64,000 bases of DNA from Blakeslea trispora (Eukaryota; Mucoromycota; Mucoromycetes; Mucorales; Choanephoraceae), in assembly GCA_025331445.1 (NCBI GenBank), contig JAIWNE010000005.1, forward strand, positions 496,001-560,000. The letters run 5' to 3'. The translations under genes and the position numbers were made by a program. Each line of letters begins with the position of its first letter. The first letter of the stretch is position 1. The notes below the pieces were generated by a model. It ran no database searches. It had not been told where the DNA came from and saw only the letters and a program-made list of their open reading frames with translations. Of the stretch, positions 33,076 to 47,600 are shown one piece after another.

Positions 33076-36000
33076 ATGGTCCTGAAACTATGGTACCTTA
33101 TTTCTGTAATCGTATTCTGCTGTAAATCTTCGTTTGCACAGGTGCCTTCGATAGATTTAGATTCTGTTGGAGGAAAGTTAGGTTTCATTGGTGACTATGC
33201 TGGTCTTTCGCCTTACGAAAAGCCAAGGCAATTCGAATCCTTAGAAGCAGACGCTCTCCTGTTAGCAACACAACATGACAGTAAAACCTTATTTGAACAA
33301 CTATCTAATATTAATGGAACTATCCAAACATCGTGCCGATTATCGGACACACAAGTCATACTTGCTGGAAATTTTACTAGCATCAACATGACAACCTACA
33401 ACTATATTGCTCAACTTGATACCCAAACATTTCAGTTTTCCCCATTACAGCAAGGTTTAGATGGACCTGTTTCTTCCCTGCTTTGTATCAACTCCAGCGC
33501 AGTTTATGTAGGTGGTGACTTTACAGCTCCTATAAACGCAAACGCATCACAATATGCAGGTCATGTTGCACTCTGGAACAATCAACAATGGACACCTTTA
33601 CCTTGGAAAGGATTTAATGGTCCTGTTTATTCAATCACTAAAAACTCTGAATCAATCATTTTTGGCGGTCGATTTGATTCTACTGGTGACGGTCTTTATG
33701 CTGATCAAAATACAACTCGACCTGTTAATTTAGCTACCTCATCAGTAAGTTCCATTGGCTTTTTCTTTTCATTTCTTTTTTTTGCTCATCTTTCTTTCCC
33801 TTTCACCATCCTTCATAGACAATCTCAAGCGGAAACAGCGCCAATTTTGGTGATTACACAAATCCTTCTAGTGTCGTATGTTCCAAATCACCATGGTTAT
33901 TGCAACAAGGTGTTCCTGGTTATTGGGAAGCAATGTTCACCTCACCTATCCAGCCTTCTGTATTTCGTATAAAAAACGCACATGTGAATGGCGATAATAC
34001 AAATAGATTCAAGTGAGTTTAAAAATAGCTTGACCAAGTTTTATTTATTGACATTTCCTTTGTAGTATTATTGCATTAGGCTCCAACACTTATTTCAACC
34101 TATCTTACACAGACCCTATTACCAAACAAACGACTACCTGTTCTCAGCAATGCTTTATGTCTAATGACTCTTCCATTGAGTATCAAGACTTTACTGTGAC
34201 AGATCGTATGACTGCAGGTGGTATCCGAATTAATATCGATACATGGTTTGGCTCTGCAGGTGGTTTAGGTGGTGTCAGTATCTTCAGATCAGGTAAGCAA
34301 AGCCAAAACAAATGTACAAAAAAAGAAGTATTCTCATTGTCTTTGCCATTTCTTTTTTAAAAAATAGATGTTACACTTCAGCCCGAAATCACAAACAGCA
34401 ATAGCACAATGGATGGTAGCTGTTACACTGACATTTCTGAAAACACTTCAATTGCCACAGCAACAGGTGACTGGACTCAAGTCTTTTCTTATGGTACCTA
34501 CCAAAATTTCTTGGTGTCTACTATTCCTGCAAATGAACTTCAGACATCATCTGCTTCTGTTTTGTATAAGCCGTAAGTTTGAAATCAATTGCTTTGCTAA
34601 TTAAATAGCTAACAATAAATTATAACAATAGATACATTGCAAGCCAAGGCAACTATAATGTTTATATCACCACACCAGGCTGTGTAGGCACAAGCACATG
34701 TAATCAGCGTACGCAAGCCGAACTCACAGTTGAAATGACACCAGGCAATGCAACAAAGTACTATTTGAATCAGGACATTGTGTCCGATCAACAAACCTTG
34801 ATTTACTCAGGCATTGTTTCAGCTTCAACTTCAAACTTTCAGCCTTCGGTTACTATGAAGATTGCCCCTAATGCAACTGCTCCTTCCTCACAGTCTGTAT
34901 CTCTGATTGGCAGTTCAATGGCATTTAACAGAAACACAACAGGCAGCATACTATCGAGCGTCATGATTTATCACACCGCTAACAATACATGGACACCACT
35001 TGTGCAACAGTTACCTCCCAACGCTATAGTCCGTACATTACAGTCTAACGATAACATGCTTTATATTGGAGGTCTGTTTAATTTGAATTCTACCTACAAC
35101 AATTTAATTGCCTACAGCTTCTCGTCAAATGCATTGCAACCGTTAACAGACAATGGCCTCAACGGCAATGTCAACACTTCATTGCTCATTGATTCCCGTA
35201 TGTATTCTTTTTGAAGATTCATAACAAGGAATGAAAAATACAAAGGAAACTCATCTCTTTTTTTTTTATGGCTATTCAGAATTGATTGTAGGTGGCGGTT
35301 TCACTGGTACTTCTGTACCTCAACAGAATGCCAATTTGCAATATGTGGCAATCTACAACATTGACACAAACACATGGTCTGGAATGGAACAGGTAAAGTT
35401 GCATCCCGCTCTGATTTAATTTTATGGCAGACTAACGTATATTTCTTTTAAAAAAAGGGTGTTAATAACCATGTGGATCATTTGTACACATTAGACAACA
35501 ATGTGATTCATCTATCTGGACCATTCAATAGTACAGGAAGTACAACACTTTTCAACAATGCTCAATGGAATTTAAACGACAAGCAATTCGAAACGCCAGC
35601 CACTTTTGTTCTCGGTCCCATCAGCCACCAGCTTCAAATTAATCAAGATAGCCGCATTCTTTTTGGTGATATCAAGACAGCTCAAACCTATCGTGCAAAC
35701 AATGCCATCACATTAAGCTCTAATCAAGTGAGCTCTTCTATCACCCAATCTGATCCCAATGCCCGAGTGAATGCAGGTGTCTATTGGAAGGGTTCATCTT
35801 CAGATAACTCTCTGATTTTGGCCGGTCATTTTAAGATTGACAATACAGATTACCCACTTGTTATTAATCGTCAGGGAGGTTGGCATGGCCTACTTCAGGA
35901 TATTCAAGGAGAAATTACTGCTCTATCTGTTGTCCAAAACATACTATGGATCGGTGGTCAGTTCAGTGGTACAGTTGACGATATCTCTGTCACAAGTTTT

Positions 36001-37011
36001 GCTGCCTACGACTTGGAGAAACAAACATTCTTGCCTACAAACGGTATTCTCGATGCTAACCAACAACCTGGCTTGGTTAAGGTAATCACCCCTTCAGGAG
36101 ATGGAAAGTCAATTTATGTTGCAGGCAGCTTCGCATTTGCAGGCCTATTGGATTGTAATTCTATCTGTAAACTCACAACTGAGTCACGTCAATGGAATCA
36201 GCTCAGTCAGGGCTTATCTGGAACAGTCAATGATGTGTTGATCAATGACAATGCTGTTTTGATTGCCATAGGTGATTTGAGCGTCGGTCAAACAAAGGCA
36301 AATCTTGCTAGTCTTGACACAACTTCCGGCAGTGCTTCCTGGACTGTTGCTCCTATAGACAATCAAATGAATTCACCCACATCCATTGTACACGAAAACG
36401 ATGATACTTATATTATTTCTGGCACTTCTCAAAACAATGGATCGCCTTACCTTGGTGCTTGGAACGGTCAGAACTTTACATCTATCAGTAGTAATCTTGG
36501 ATCTGCCAGTTCCATTCATCAGCTCTTATGGGCACCTATCTCTAGCACATCCGATAGTTCTATTGCACGTTACCCAGCTAATTCTGACACTATGCTCTTA
36601 GCTGTTGGTCATTTACAGATCCCTGAATTCGGTAATAGCAGTGCTGCCTTCTTTGACGGTACACAATGGCATCCTTATTTGTTAACTTCCTCAGCCAATG
36701 GTTCTTCAGGTAGTATTGGCCGTGTCTTTACAGCTGAGCCTTGCTGTACCTCTGTTTCACATCACCGACACTTTTTATCTGTCCCTGCTGTCATTTTGAT
36801 CTCTATCGCCATTTCCTTGGGCATTCTTTTCCTTTTGATCGGTTGCGCATTTGTTGTTTTGTTCTTCAAACGTCGACATACTGCGGTTGCTGCATATGAT
36901 CAAAATCCCATGAAGGAATGGAAGCCAAAGCATAGGCCCTCTAGCTTACTGGCCATGTTAAATGCTGCCAATTTGAACGGTGGTGATGCAGGACCTTCTG
37001 GCCATACCTGA
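33076..37011 (+). CDS. RAX2: Polarity marker Rax2-like type I membrane protein
   Basis: Seven exons (33076-33744, 33819-34012, 34066-34292, 34368-34572, 34632-35197, 35280-35392, 35458-37011) give 1,175 aa, the usual Rax2 size. A signal peptide (WYLISVIVFCCKSSFAQ) is followed by a long, Asn/Ser/Thr-rich extracellular region. It has repeated kelch-like units of the form VILAGNFTS, VYVGGDF, LIVGGGFTG, LWIGGQFSG and IYVAGSFAFAG, and many N-glycosylation sites. A single membrane span lies near the C-terminus (VILISIAISLGILFLLIGCAFVVLFF), followed by KRRH and a short cytosolic tail of about 50 residues. Rax2 marks old growth sites and supports polarised growth. All seven exons keep frame. Confidence 0.92.
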
Positions 37012-37356
37012 AGAGGCTTAACAGGACAAAGCTGAAATACTACATTAGACTAAATATATCATTTCATTTCAAATAATCATCTACAATAAATTCTATTCTC
37101 TTCTAATCAAAATGATATATTCTTCATTTATAAACAAGCTTAAATATTGTGACAAAAAGAAAAAGCAACTTTTTTAATTATGTTTCTTTTTTTTTGTGTA
37201 TGCAGTCTTGACTCAAACTACAAGTATGTGTGTGTGTGTGTGTGTGTATTTATATGTGTGTATGGGTGTCAGAAAATGTATAGAGAAGAAATGAATTGAT
37301 GGGTGGGAAATAATAACAATAAAAAGAATGAATTAAATGGTAAATGTATGTACTTT
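37012..37356. other. Convergent 3' region with TG microsatellite
   Basis: Separates the 3' ends of RAX2 and threonine synthase. Contains an uninterrupted (TG)n tract at about 37,227-37,247 followed by an impure TG/TA stretch. Confidence 0.7.
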
Positions 37357-39012
37357 TTAAAAGGAAATGCCTTCTTCTTTAAGTTCCTTTTCAATAACTT
37401 CAATGATAAGTTGAGGATCAGCACGTTCAACATGAGTCACTCTACGCTCTTTTTCTAATAAACCATGGAACTCGACAGGCAGCACATCCTTCATGAAATC
37501 AAAGCCAGGGGAAGTCTTCAAAGCAGCTTCAACTGCTTCTGAGAATTTGGCGGGGTGAGCAGTAGCTAAACAAATCAAGATATCACTACCATTAGGATAG
37601 GTCTTGATGCTGTCGCGCTTAATCAACTTTTCAGCAGCAGCAACACCAACAGCAGTATGAGGATCAAGAACGTAAGGATCTTGGCTGGCATCCTTGGATT
37701 CATAATAAGAACGAATAGTGTTGGAGGTTTCAGCATCAGTCACACGATCAGCATCAAAGATCTCACGAGCCTTGAGTACTGAAGCGTCAGAAACACGGAA
37801 TACACCCTTCTCCTTTAATTCCTGCATCCAACCAGCCACAGTCTGTCCAGCCTTGTCATTCAATATTTCATTCTGTGTCTTGCCTTCATCAGCTTCTGTC
37901 TCACGAGCCAAATACCATAAGAGACGTTCAAAGTTAGATGACACCAAGATGTCCATAGCGGGTGACAAAGTGGCCTTCACACCACCATCAGGACCGGTTT
38001 GCTTTTCATATGCATGAGATGCAAAGAATCGGTAAAGGATATCGTTTTCATTAGTAGCAACCAATAACTTGTTGGTAGGGAGGCCCATACGATAAGCGTA
38101 ATAACCGGCCAAGACATCACCGAAATTACCGGTAGGAACAGAGAAATCAAATTTGATAGCATCAGCTTCAGCAGAAGCAGGATCAATGTTCAATGAACGA
38201 AGAAGAGAGAAATAGGCCTGGAAATAATAGACAGTTTGAGCCAAGATACGTGCCCAATTGATAGAGTTGACAGCACCCAAGTGGTGGCGATCATTGAATT
38301 CCTTGTTTCCAAACAAATTCTTGACAATATCCTGACAGTCATCAAAAGTGCCTTCCACAGACAAATTATGCACATTTTCATCCAAAACGGTTGTCATCTG
38401 AGCTTCTTGAATAGGACTGACACGACCGTTAGGATGAAGAATGAACACAGACACATTCTTCTTATTACGAAGACCATAGATAGCAGCACTAGATCATAAC
38501 AGATTAACTATGGCACACACACATATAAAAAAAAAAAAGTTTTACCTGCCAGTGTCACCAGAAGTAGCACCAACCACAGTTAAGCGATGTGTCTTACCGC
38601 CAGCGGGCTCTTTGCTGTTGCGGCGTTCCAAGAAATATTCAAACAAGTTACCAACAAATTGAAGAGCAACATCCTTAAAAGCAAAAGTAGGACCGTGGAA
38701 TAATTCCAAGATATACAAGCCATCATGAACTTTGGCAACAGGTGTTACGTCCTTTGAACGGAAAGTAGCATAGGATCGTTCAACGAGTTGAGTGAGATCA
38801 CTTCGAGGGATTTGAGTCTCATCGATAAAGTAGGACAAGATCTCAACGGCAAGCTGTTGGAAGCTGTATTGAGACCAAGCTTGACGCCAGTTTTCAGGCA
38901 ATGTAGGGATCTCTTGAGGAATGAAAAGACCACCATCAGGAGCAAGACCGGTCATAACCGCATCTTCAAAAGTGTAGTCTTTAGCTTGTCCACGGGTAGA
39001 TCTATAAAGCAT
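37357..39012 (-). CDS. THR4: Threonine synthase
   Basis: Two exons (38546-39012, 37357-38488) give 532 aa. The N-terminus YRSTRGQAKDYTFEDAVMTGLAPDGGLFIP is diagnostic. The pyridoxal-phosphate lysine is K113 in GPTFAFKDVALQF. Phosphate-binding TVVGATSGDTGSAA spans the intron, and FSVPTGNFGDVLAGYYA follows. The enzyme converts O-phosphohomoserine to threonine, the last step of threonine synthesis. The short start MLYRST has no organelle-targeting extension. Length matches fungal Thr4 (about 514 aa). The only intron (57 bp) splits the Ser of GDTGS. Confidence 0.96.
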
Positions 39013-39571
39013 AGTATATGTAATACAAAAAATAAGAAAAAGAAAAGAGAAATGTATATGATAATAAAAAAAAAAGGGGAGAGATTCCTAAAGTTATCTA
39101 TAGAGCTTTATTTTTTTTTTGTTTGGCTATGTTCTGTCAATATATCCTATTTCATTGGTGAATCAAAAGTAAAGCTGTTGTGACTCATTTATTAACCAAT
39201 AGTTTTAAGCTGTAAGTGAAGTTTACTGCCTTTGATTTTATTGGATCGATTATGGACCAATCTTATTCTATTCGTACTACTCGATTCAGGGACAGGATTC
39301 TATAGTACAATAAGACTTGAAACCACCTCTCATCTTCAAAGCATCTTCTGGAGAGGAGTGACTCTCTGACAGCAGCAGAGTGACACAAAATTACCATAAA
39401 GAGAAGAGACAGTGTAATTTATCAGAAAACTCGTTTCTGATTGACAGACGCTCATGCCAGCTTGTTTTATTTGACATGAGTGAAACTGTTGCATAACTAC
39501 TGAAAGAGTAATAAAGTGGTCAATAAGACCACAGGCGATTTATTTTGTACATAATTATTAAACAAAGCATT
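39013..39571. other. Intergenic between ELP1 3' end and threonine synthase promoter
   Basis: No coding frame of note. A-runs at about 39,065 and a T-run at 39,110 lie just upstream of the threonine synthase start. No TATA box stands out. Confidence 0.5.
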
Positions 39572-42500
39572 TTACAACAACTGCAACTTCCAATCCACAT
39601 TGGCAACCACAGGCTTTTCTATTATCTTTGGATTGTTCTTGGCCTCCTCAAATTCTTCTAATGTGGCATACTAATTGTTGTGGTTAGTTTCGCTTGAATG
39701 TCTCTCTCTTTTTCTTTGAAACTTACCAGGCTCACAACTAACTGCAATGGCACAAATACAGTATCTCTACAAGCTTCAAGTTCTTTCAAAGCCTTTTCAA
39801 ATTTGGCTTGAATGGCTCTAGCTTCTTCAACATACTCAAAGGGAACAAGAGCACGAATCAAGTCACCCATATCAGCTATTATGACAATACATGAGTTACA
39901 ATGAAATACATAATTAACAAACTTACTCTGCATCTGGCTGGCTTTTTCAATCAACTTCTTGATAGAATTGACAATATATTCTTCTTCAAAGACAGTACCC
40001 TTCTTACCACGAGCTCTCTTGCGCTCTTCCTTCTTTCTAAGCTTAGAAGTCTTTCTGGTCTTTCCTGAACCTTGAGAAGAGACAGAGGACACGCGAGAAG
40101 AGGCATTAGTGTATCTTGTGAACTGACTATACATGGACGTGGTATCTGAGAACATGTCAATGTTATCCAATGATTCATCATTCGCCATTGGGTTTTCCAC
40201 CATCTGTTCTGGCTTGCGAGTACGTAGTTCAACAAGACGTGCACTTTGTTTGTGATATTGAGCCATCATTTCGTCAATTTCCTCATCTATCTGTGTATAA
40301 CCTTCAACCAACCCAGGCTTAACATGGGTTTCAATAAGATCAGTACGGTTGTAAGTGTAAGAAATACGCTCTGCTTCCTTCCAGCTTCTACCCTTCAAGA
40401 GGCAGTCAACAACTTCTTCAATATCCTTTGCATAATCTTGTGCCACTGTGGCAGCTTCTTGGAAACGACGCTTCTCCTTCAGGTATTCGATCATGCTATA
40501 GGCTAACGAATGAATATCCTCTTCATTGTATTGCAATTGCTTGGCAAGAGAGAATGCTTCTCTCCAGCAACCAGCCATGCGATAAGATTCCAAAGCTTTA
40601 GGGGCATTATTAGCCATGGCATAGACAATACCAGCTTCTTCATAATTTGTCTTAAAGTCAAGATGAGCACCATATACCTCAAGAATGGCAGTCTTTTGCT
40701 GCTTCTTGTTGGCATATTCTTCGATAGCAATATGGTAAAGAGAGTGCTTCTGCATATAATCAAGCAACTCATCAAAATGCTCATCTCCTGCCATACTCAA
40801 GTTCTTGATAGCTTTCTCATAACGCTTCAAGTGATCATCAATCTTGTAACGTTGGTAGTATTTTGCAAAGTTCTTGAGTTCTTGTAAGAATGGGAGGTAT
40901 TCCTTGGGATCCATCTGAGCCTGTTGAGCAACCATCAAGACAAGAGGGAAGTTGTACATACCCAAGGCAACATTGTATAACAGATCAGCCTTACACAAAA
41001 AGATAGTGTACTTGAGTGCATCTTCAGCTGCATGTAAATCGGTCTCACGAAGTTCGGATAACATCGACATGGCAGATTCGATATCAGGTGGAGATTTACG
41101 AACATAGGTAGACAGGATAGATTGAATATAGTGGTCGCGGCCTAGCTCAATCAGCACATTACGGATGGCTTCACAAATACTGTTCACTTTGTTTTCAACA
41201 CCGGATGCAGCAGTCAATTGGTCAGCACTACGACCACCACGACGGTACATGGTCACTAAGGTATCTTCGTTTCTAAGGTTGGATAAGAACAGATTGAGAT
41301 AATCTACTTCAAATACTTGTTCGACAAATGCATGAACATGGTCAATAAAGCGCTGAGGATCGTCATCATAGAGAATGTTCAAGTCAATTCTGTTCTTTCT
41401 ACAGGCTATAAAAGCAGAGCGGAAGTTGAGAGCCTTCAGATCTTCACGAATGGTAGCCAAAACAAAGGCACGAGGACTGATGGTTTCCAGATTACCTCTA
41501 GGCATCTGGAGAACCAAAGAAGGCTTATGTTGTGTGGCCATCACAATCTTAGAACCACGTTCGAGACGTCTTGAGGTCTCATCATAAGCATCATTGCCTT
41601 GATCTGACAGCTTGAGTTGATCGATAGGTGCACTATCTAAAGCCAAGAATCGAGCAGAGTGAGATGTGGTAGAAAACACAAGCCAATTGGCACGAATAAA
41701 GAAGGATGTTGCTTCAGAAGAAATGAGGTTATCGTTTACATAAAGCTTGCTTCGGTTTGTCAGACCAATCACAACACGTTCCGATTGTTCGGTAAGGCCA
41801 GCACGGGCAGTAGCTACCCAAGGACAGAAATCAGGGAATTGTTCAAACTTTTGAATGCTTGGCATGCCTTCTTCCAATATGATGTTGTAAAGAGAACCAT
41901 CCATGCCTTCGACAATCAAATCCTTTTCAGTCACATTGAAATAGATTCGACCCACCTCACCATCTAATGGCGTTGTGTTTACCACTATTTGGTCAGAGCC
42001 CAAAGAGAAGTTGGCAACACAAAGGATGTCTGTCTGTAGCTCATGATCATACTGACAAAACACAAGCTGAGTCTCACTGACCCAACACATTTGACGGATA
42101 GGGTTTTTGGAGAATGCGTCATTACTAGCAATTATCTTGGATAGATTGAGTTCTCCCAAAAGGGGTGCATCCCCTAAACCTTTAGCAGGGAGTTCAAAGA
42201 ATTGAACTTTGTCTGTTGTCAGGGCAGCCAATCTTAAGCCAGCGGCATCGGGACCAAAAGCAACTGATTGTACATTGGTACCAGTGGCAATGGTAAGTGC
42301 ACTCATAGGTGGAGGTACATTCATGTAGACAAAGGGTGTCATCAACAATTGAGAGCCGTCAATGACAGCCACATAGCCAGCATTTGACTCGTCGGTGGAT
42401 GTGCTTGTCAAGATATCCCAAGTATAGACATGGCGATCATATTCACCTGTGCTTGTGAGAAGATGGGCAACCAGAGCATTCTCAACATCCCATGCAAAAC

Positions 42501-43657
42501 CAGTCACTTGTCTGCCTTCAGAGAGCACAATATGCTGTTTCATGTACCAATGATAGTTCTTTGAGGTCCAAAGTTGTACAGTCTTTTGACCTTCTGATTC
42601 GATCCAAACAGCCAAGATAGTTGAGTCTGCATTCCAGGTAACTTCCAATACTTTTTGTTTGACATCCTTTGTCTCTCTTAAAGTGAATTCGCCATGACGA
42701 AGACCATTTCTTTCAAAGAAAACGATATCATGACGATGAGGAAGACGTTGACTGGAAGCAATGAGGTTGCCAGAGGGCCTCCAGCTAAGTGCATGCTCTA
42801 AATGATCCACAGGTTCACTGGTGTTTTGCAAAGAACCTTCACGATTATAGATACGAATCACACGGGCTGATCGGTTCATATCAATATCGGATACAGTGAA
42901 GAAACTGCCGTCACCTCTCCATGATACGCGTGGTTTCCTATCGTCCTCTTCTGAGGTGGTAAATTTGCTGGTATCCACCTTTTGTTGAGCTGCCTGTTTG
43001 CCTGCTGATCCATGGAATTGTGTTTCCTTTTTACCCCAGCCTACACTATGTTGAACACCTTCCCCTTGATCCTCTACATGCAATGCAAATTCAGTGATTG
43101 TGTCGAAATCCTGTGTCATTTCCAACACCTTCTTTTCACCTAATATTTCGAAATATAAATGTCAAAATCTATCAAAACACCTTTTCTTTGGATTCTCTTT
43201 TACCAGTCACCAAAACAACTAAATCTTGGTCAGGACTCCAACACATAGCATGTATACCAGAGTCTACAGAACCCATAACTTCCATCTATATAAGGAGAAA
43301 TCAATTGTATGTCAAATAAAAATGTTTTCTAGTTCTTACAGCTTCTTCTCCGTTCTCAAATCGTTCTTTGTTGAAGAGAATGATATCACCATCAAAAGTA
43401 CATAAACAAGCTACTTTCTGATCAGCCAAGAAAGTAAAGTCAACAATGGATGTACCGGGACAGCGACCTATTTCAACAAAAGCAGAGGGATCTCCGGGAG
43501 CCAAATCGGTAGCAGCAATACGGATCTGGCCATTGTCGTCTTGAAAAGCAACATAGACTGTTAAAGATTCAGGATCGGTGGTGATAAAGGAGCGACCTTC
43601 AATATTGGAACTGGTGATCTTGGAAGATCTATGTCCCAAAAGCTCTAAACTACGCAT
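39572..43657 (-). CDS. ELP1: Elongator complex scaffold subunit Elp1 (Iki3/IKAP)
   Basis: Five exons (43340-43657, 43204-43285, 39927-43139, 39727-39875, 39572-39670) give 1,286 aa. The N-terminal half is the double WD40 region (SGIHAMCWSPDQDLVVLVTG, PRVSWRGDGSFFTVSDID, HALSWRPSGNLIASSQRL, LEVTWNADSTILAVW). The middle and C-terminus are TPR-like helices (LLYNVALGMYNFPLVLMVAQQAQMDPKEYLPFL, EDIHSLAYSMIEYLKEKRRF, AATVAQDYAKDIEEVVDCLLKG). The basic loop KTRKTSKLRKKEERKRARGKKG matches the region implicated in tRNA binding, and it ends in the C-terminal dimerisation helices. Elongator modifies wobble uridines of tRNA. Head-to-head with RPB1. Confidence 0.96.
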
Positions 43658-44641
43658 AGTGTAGTATTATAGTAGAAAATAAACAGCTAAAAAAAAAAAA
43701 GAAAAATAGGTATTAAGTAAAAAAAAAAAAGTGGTCACTACAATGCATCTACATCTTTTTTTTTTCCTTTTATTTATTCTCATGCTTTGTTTCTTCTTAT
43801 CATACACCACAAAGATTCTATTGCCATTCTAAATTGACAATTGCTTCCTTAAGAAGAAAAAGCAAACAGCCCTTCTTCTTTTCTTGAAGTCTTCATTTTG
43901 ACTCACGACTAGCTTCAACAAACGCTACAATCATAATTTATGCAAAAAAAAAAGAAAAAGCATTCCTCGTATACAACCGAATGTCGAGATTGACAACTAG
44001 ATCTCGGTTATTTTTAAAAGACGTATACTTACTGTTGCTGTTGGTTAGCTTTCATTTTTCAATTGATATTCAATAGTCTCTTAAAGTCTCGACACTCACA
44101 CAGTGGGACTGCTTTTGGCCTAATGGAAACGTCATCTTTTTTCGTATTTTAGTGGATACTTTTTTTTTTCTATTTAATTTTTTTTTTTCCTTTTTCTTCT
44201 CTTTTTCTCAAGTCTGCTGCGTCTTTTTGTTCATCACTCAAATTCTTATAGTTTTTTATATTAATTTGTGTATCGAGCAGATTAGATTTCCTTCATCAGC
44301 CTAAAAGAAGAAAAAGAAAAACAAACAGCTTTACTTGACTCTAAGCCAGCATCCACTCCTCCCTTTCTTTTTTTTCTTTTTTTTTGACGATTGTTGGCCG
44401 ATCGCCCTCTTTATTATTATTTTCCAAGTCAGCATTTTCCTCTCTCTTTATTAATTGCTCAAGTCGATTCCTCATCAGATACAAAAGAACACTCTTTTCT
44501 TATTTATTTGATCCCATAAACGCGAGCAATTAACTATTGAAAAAAAAGCATACCTGAATATACACACACAAAAAACACGCCACCAACAGCATTATACATA
44601 TACACATAAACAACAATTTGTACACATAAAAAAAATTCAAG
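43658..44641. promoter_or_regulatory. Bidirectional promoter region of ELP1 and RPB1
   Basis: 984 bp between two divergent start codons. Contains long T-runs and CT-rich tracts (about 44,160-44,260 and 44,340-44,400) on the RPB1 side and A-runs on the ELP1 side. No TATA box within the usual distance of either ATG was convincing; the 5' leader of RPB1 is AC-rich, as in highly expressed fungal genes. Confidence 0.55.
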
Positions 44642-47600
44642 ATGAGTGGACATCCCTTTGCGTTTTCATCTGCTCCTCTGCGACGTGTTGATGCCGTTCA
44701 ATTCGGTATTCTTTCCCCAGAAGAAATTGTACGTGATATATTCGAGAGACTGAGAAAAATTGAGAGACAGAAAGAATCATGGTGTATTGATTTATTTTAT
44801 TTTGTTAGATTGCAATGTCTGTTGCCAAAATTGAATATCCAGAACTCTATGATGAAGGCACACAAAAACCAAGAAAGAGTGGTTTACTAGACCCTCATTT
44901 GGGTACAATTGACCGTAACTACAAATGTCAAACCTGTGGTGAAGGCATGGCTGAATGTCCAGGCCACTTTGGTCATATTGAATTGGCTAAACCTGTCTAT
45001 CATATTGGTAAGCACAATCGATTTATCTTCCCGAGAAAAGGCCTTTTTCTTATTTTGAATGATAGGTTTTTTGTCAAAAGTAAAAAAGATTCTTGAATGT
45101 GTCTGTTTTCATTGTTCAAAGCTTAAAGTAGATGAGGTAAACAATTCAGACAATCTACTTACAATCCGATATCATTTAACCCTCCCGAGTCCATAGTCAA
45201 ATCCTCGTTTTGCAAGAGCACGAAAGATTTCTGATTCTAAAGCTAAGCTTCGTGCTGTTTGGGATCTTGCAAAATCAAAAATGACTTGTGAAGGTAGTGA
45301 TGAGACAGAAGGTGGATTAGAGGAAAAGGAAGAATTTGATAGTGGAAAGCGTAAGAGTAAGCACGGTGGTTGTGGTTCGAAACAACCTCTGATCCGTAAA
45401 GATGGTCTTAAGCTCTATGCTCATTTCCGTGCCTCAGCAGGCGATGTAAGTTTTTGTTTGTGTTGTCTAATTTTATTCCTTGAGTGACTGACTCGGTTTT
45501 ATAGGAAGCAAATGAGGGTAAAAAACCATTGACGGCTGCAAAAGTACTTCAAATCCTTAAAAATATCTCGGACCAAGACATTCGTGATATGGGTCTTTCT
45601 GAAGAATTCGCTAGACCCGAATGGATGATCATTACTGTCTTGCCCGTACCTCCTCCTCAAGTCCGTCCTTCCATCCAGATGGACGGTACCAGTCGAGGTG
45701 AAGACGATTTAACCCACAAACTATCTGATATTCTAAAAGCCAATGCCAATGTAAAGCGATGTGAATCAGAAGGTGCCCCTGTCCATGTGGTTCAGGAATT
45801 CGAACAACTGCTGCAATTCCACACAGCAACCTACATGGACAATGACATTGCTGGTCAACCTCAAGCTTTACAGAAATCAGGCAGACCATTAAAGAGTATC
45901 CGTGCTCGTCTTAAGGGTAAAGAAGGTCGTCTTCGTGGTAACTTGATGGGTAAGCGTGTCGACTTTTCTGCTCGTACTGTCATCACAGGTGATCCCAATC
46001 TTGCTGTGGACCAAGTGGGTGTACCTCGTAGTATTGCTCGTAACTTGACTTATCCCGAAATCGTCACACCATATAACATTGACAAGTTACAGGCACTGGT
46101 CCGAAATGGTCCCTTAGAACACCCAGGTGCCAAGTACGTCATTCGTGATAATGGTGAACGTATTGATTTACGTTATCGCAAGCGTGCAGGTGAAATCCCT
46201 CTTCAGTATGGTTATAGAGTAGAGAGACATATCAACGATGATGATGTTGTCATCTTTAACCGTCAACCTTCACTTCACAAGATGTCCATGATGGGTCACC
46301 GTGTTCGTGTCATGCCTTATTCCACTTTCCGTCTTAACCTTTCTGTCACATCCCCCTATAACGCCGATTTTGATGGTGATGAAATGAATCTTCACGTACC
46401 TCAGTCACTAGAAACAAGAGCTGAAATCACTGAAATCTGTATGGTACCCAAGCAAATTGTATCTCCACAATCCAATAAGCCTGTCATGGGTATTGTACAA
46501 GATACCTTGTGTGGTATTCGAAAGTTTACATTGCGTGATTGTTTCTTGACAAAGGATCTGGTTATGAACATTGTGATGTGGGTTCCCTCTTGGGATGGTT
46601 ATATCCCTCCACCTGCCATCTTGAAGCCTAAGCCTATGTGGACAGGTAAACAGATCCTTGCGATGGTCATTCCTAAGGGTATCAACTGTCAAACCTTCCA
46701 TTCTACACATCCTGATGGTGAAACCACCTTAATTTCTCCTGGTGATACACGTGTCATTATTGAAAATGGTGAGCTGATATGTGGTATTGTCTGTAAAAAG
46801 ACAGTAGGTACAGCTGGTGGTGGTCTGATTCATACAATCATGAACGAATTGGGTCCTGAAGCTGCCAAGAACTTCTTGGGTGGTACACAACAGGTAGTTA
46901 ACTACTGGTTGTTACAGAATGGTTTCAGTATTGGTATTGGTGATACCATTGCCGACAAAACTTCCATGGCTACCATCACCAACATTATTTCACAAGCCAA
47001 ACAACGTGTACAAGAAATTATTATCACCGCTCAGCAAGACAAATTAGAAGTTCAACCTGGTATGACCCTACGTGAATCATTTGAAGCCAAGGTCAACCAA
47101 ACCCTTAACAAGGCTCGTGATGATGCTGGTAAATTGGTTCAGAACAGTCTAAAGGAAGACAACAACGTTAAACAGATGGTTATTGCTGGTTCAAAGGGTT
47201 CATTCATTAACATCTCCCAAATGTCTGCCTGTGTCGGTCAACAGAACGTAGAAGGTAAACGTATTCCTTATGGTTTCAAGTTCCGTACATTACCTCACTT
47301 CTCCAAGGATGATCACAGTCCTGAAAGTCGTGGTTTTGTCGAAAACTCTTACTTGAGAGGTTTGACACCTACTGAATTCTTCTTCCACGCAATGGGTGGT
47401 CGTGAAGGTTTGATTGATACAGCTGTCAAGACAGCCGAAACTGGTTATATTCAACGTCGTCTTGTGAAAGCTTTGGAAGATGTGATGGTCAAGTATGATG
47501 GCACAGTCCGTAACTCATTAGGTGATGTCATCCAATTTTGTTACGGTGAAGACGGTATGGATGCCATGGCTGTCGAAAGTCAGAAATTCTTTTCTCTCAA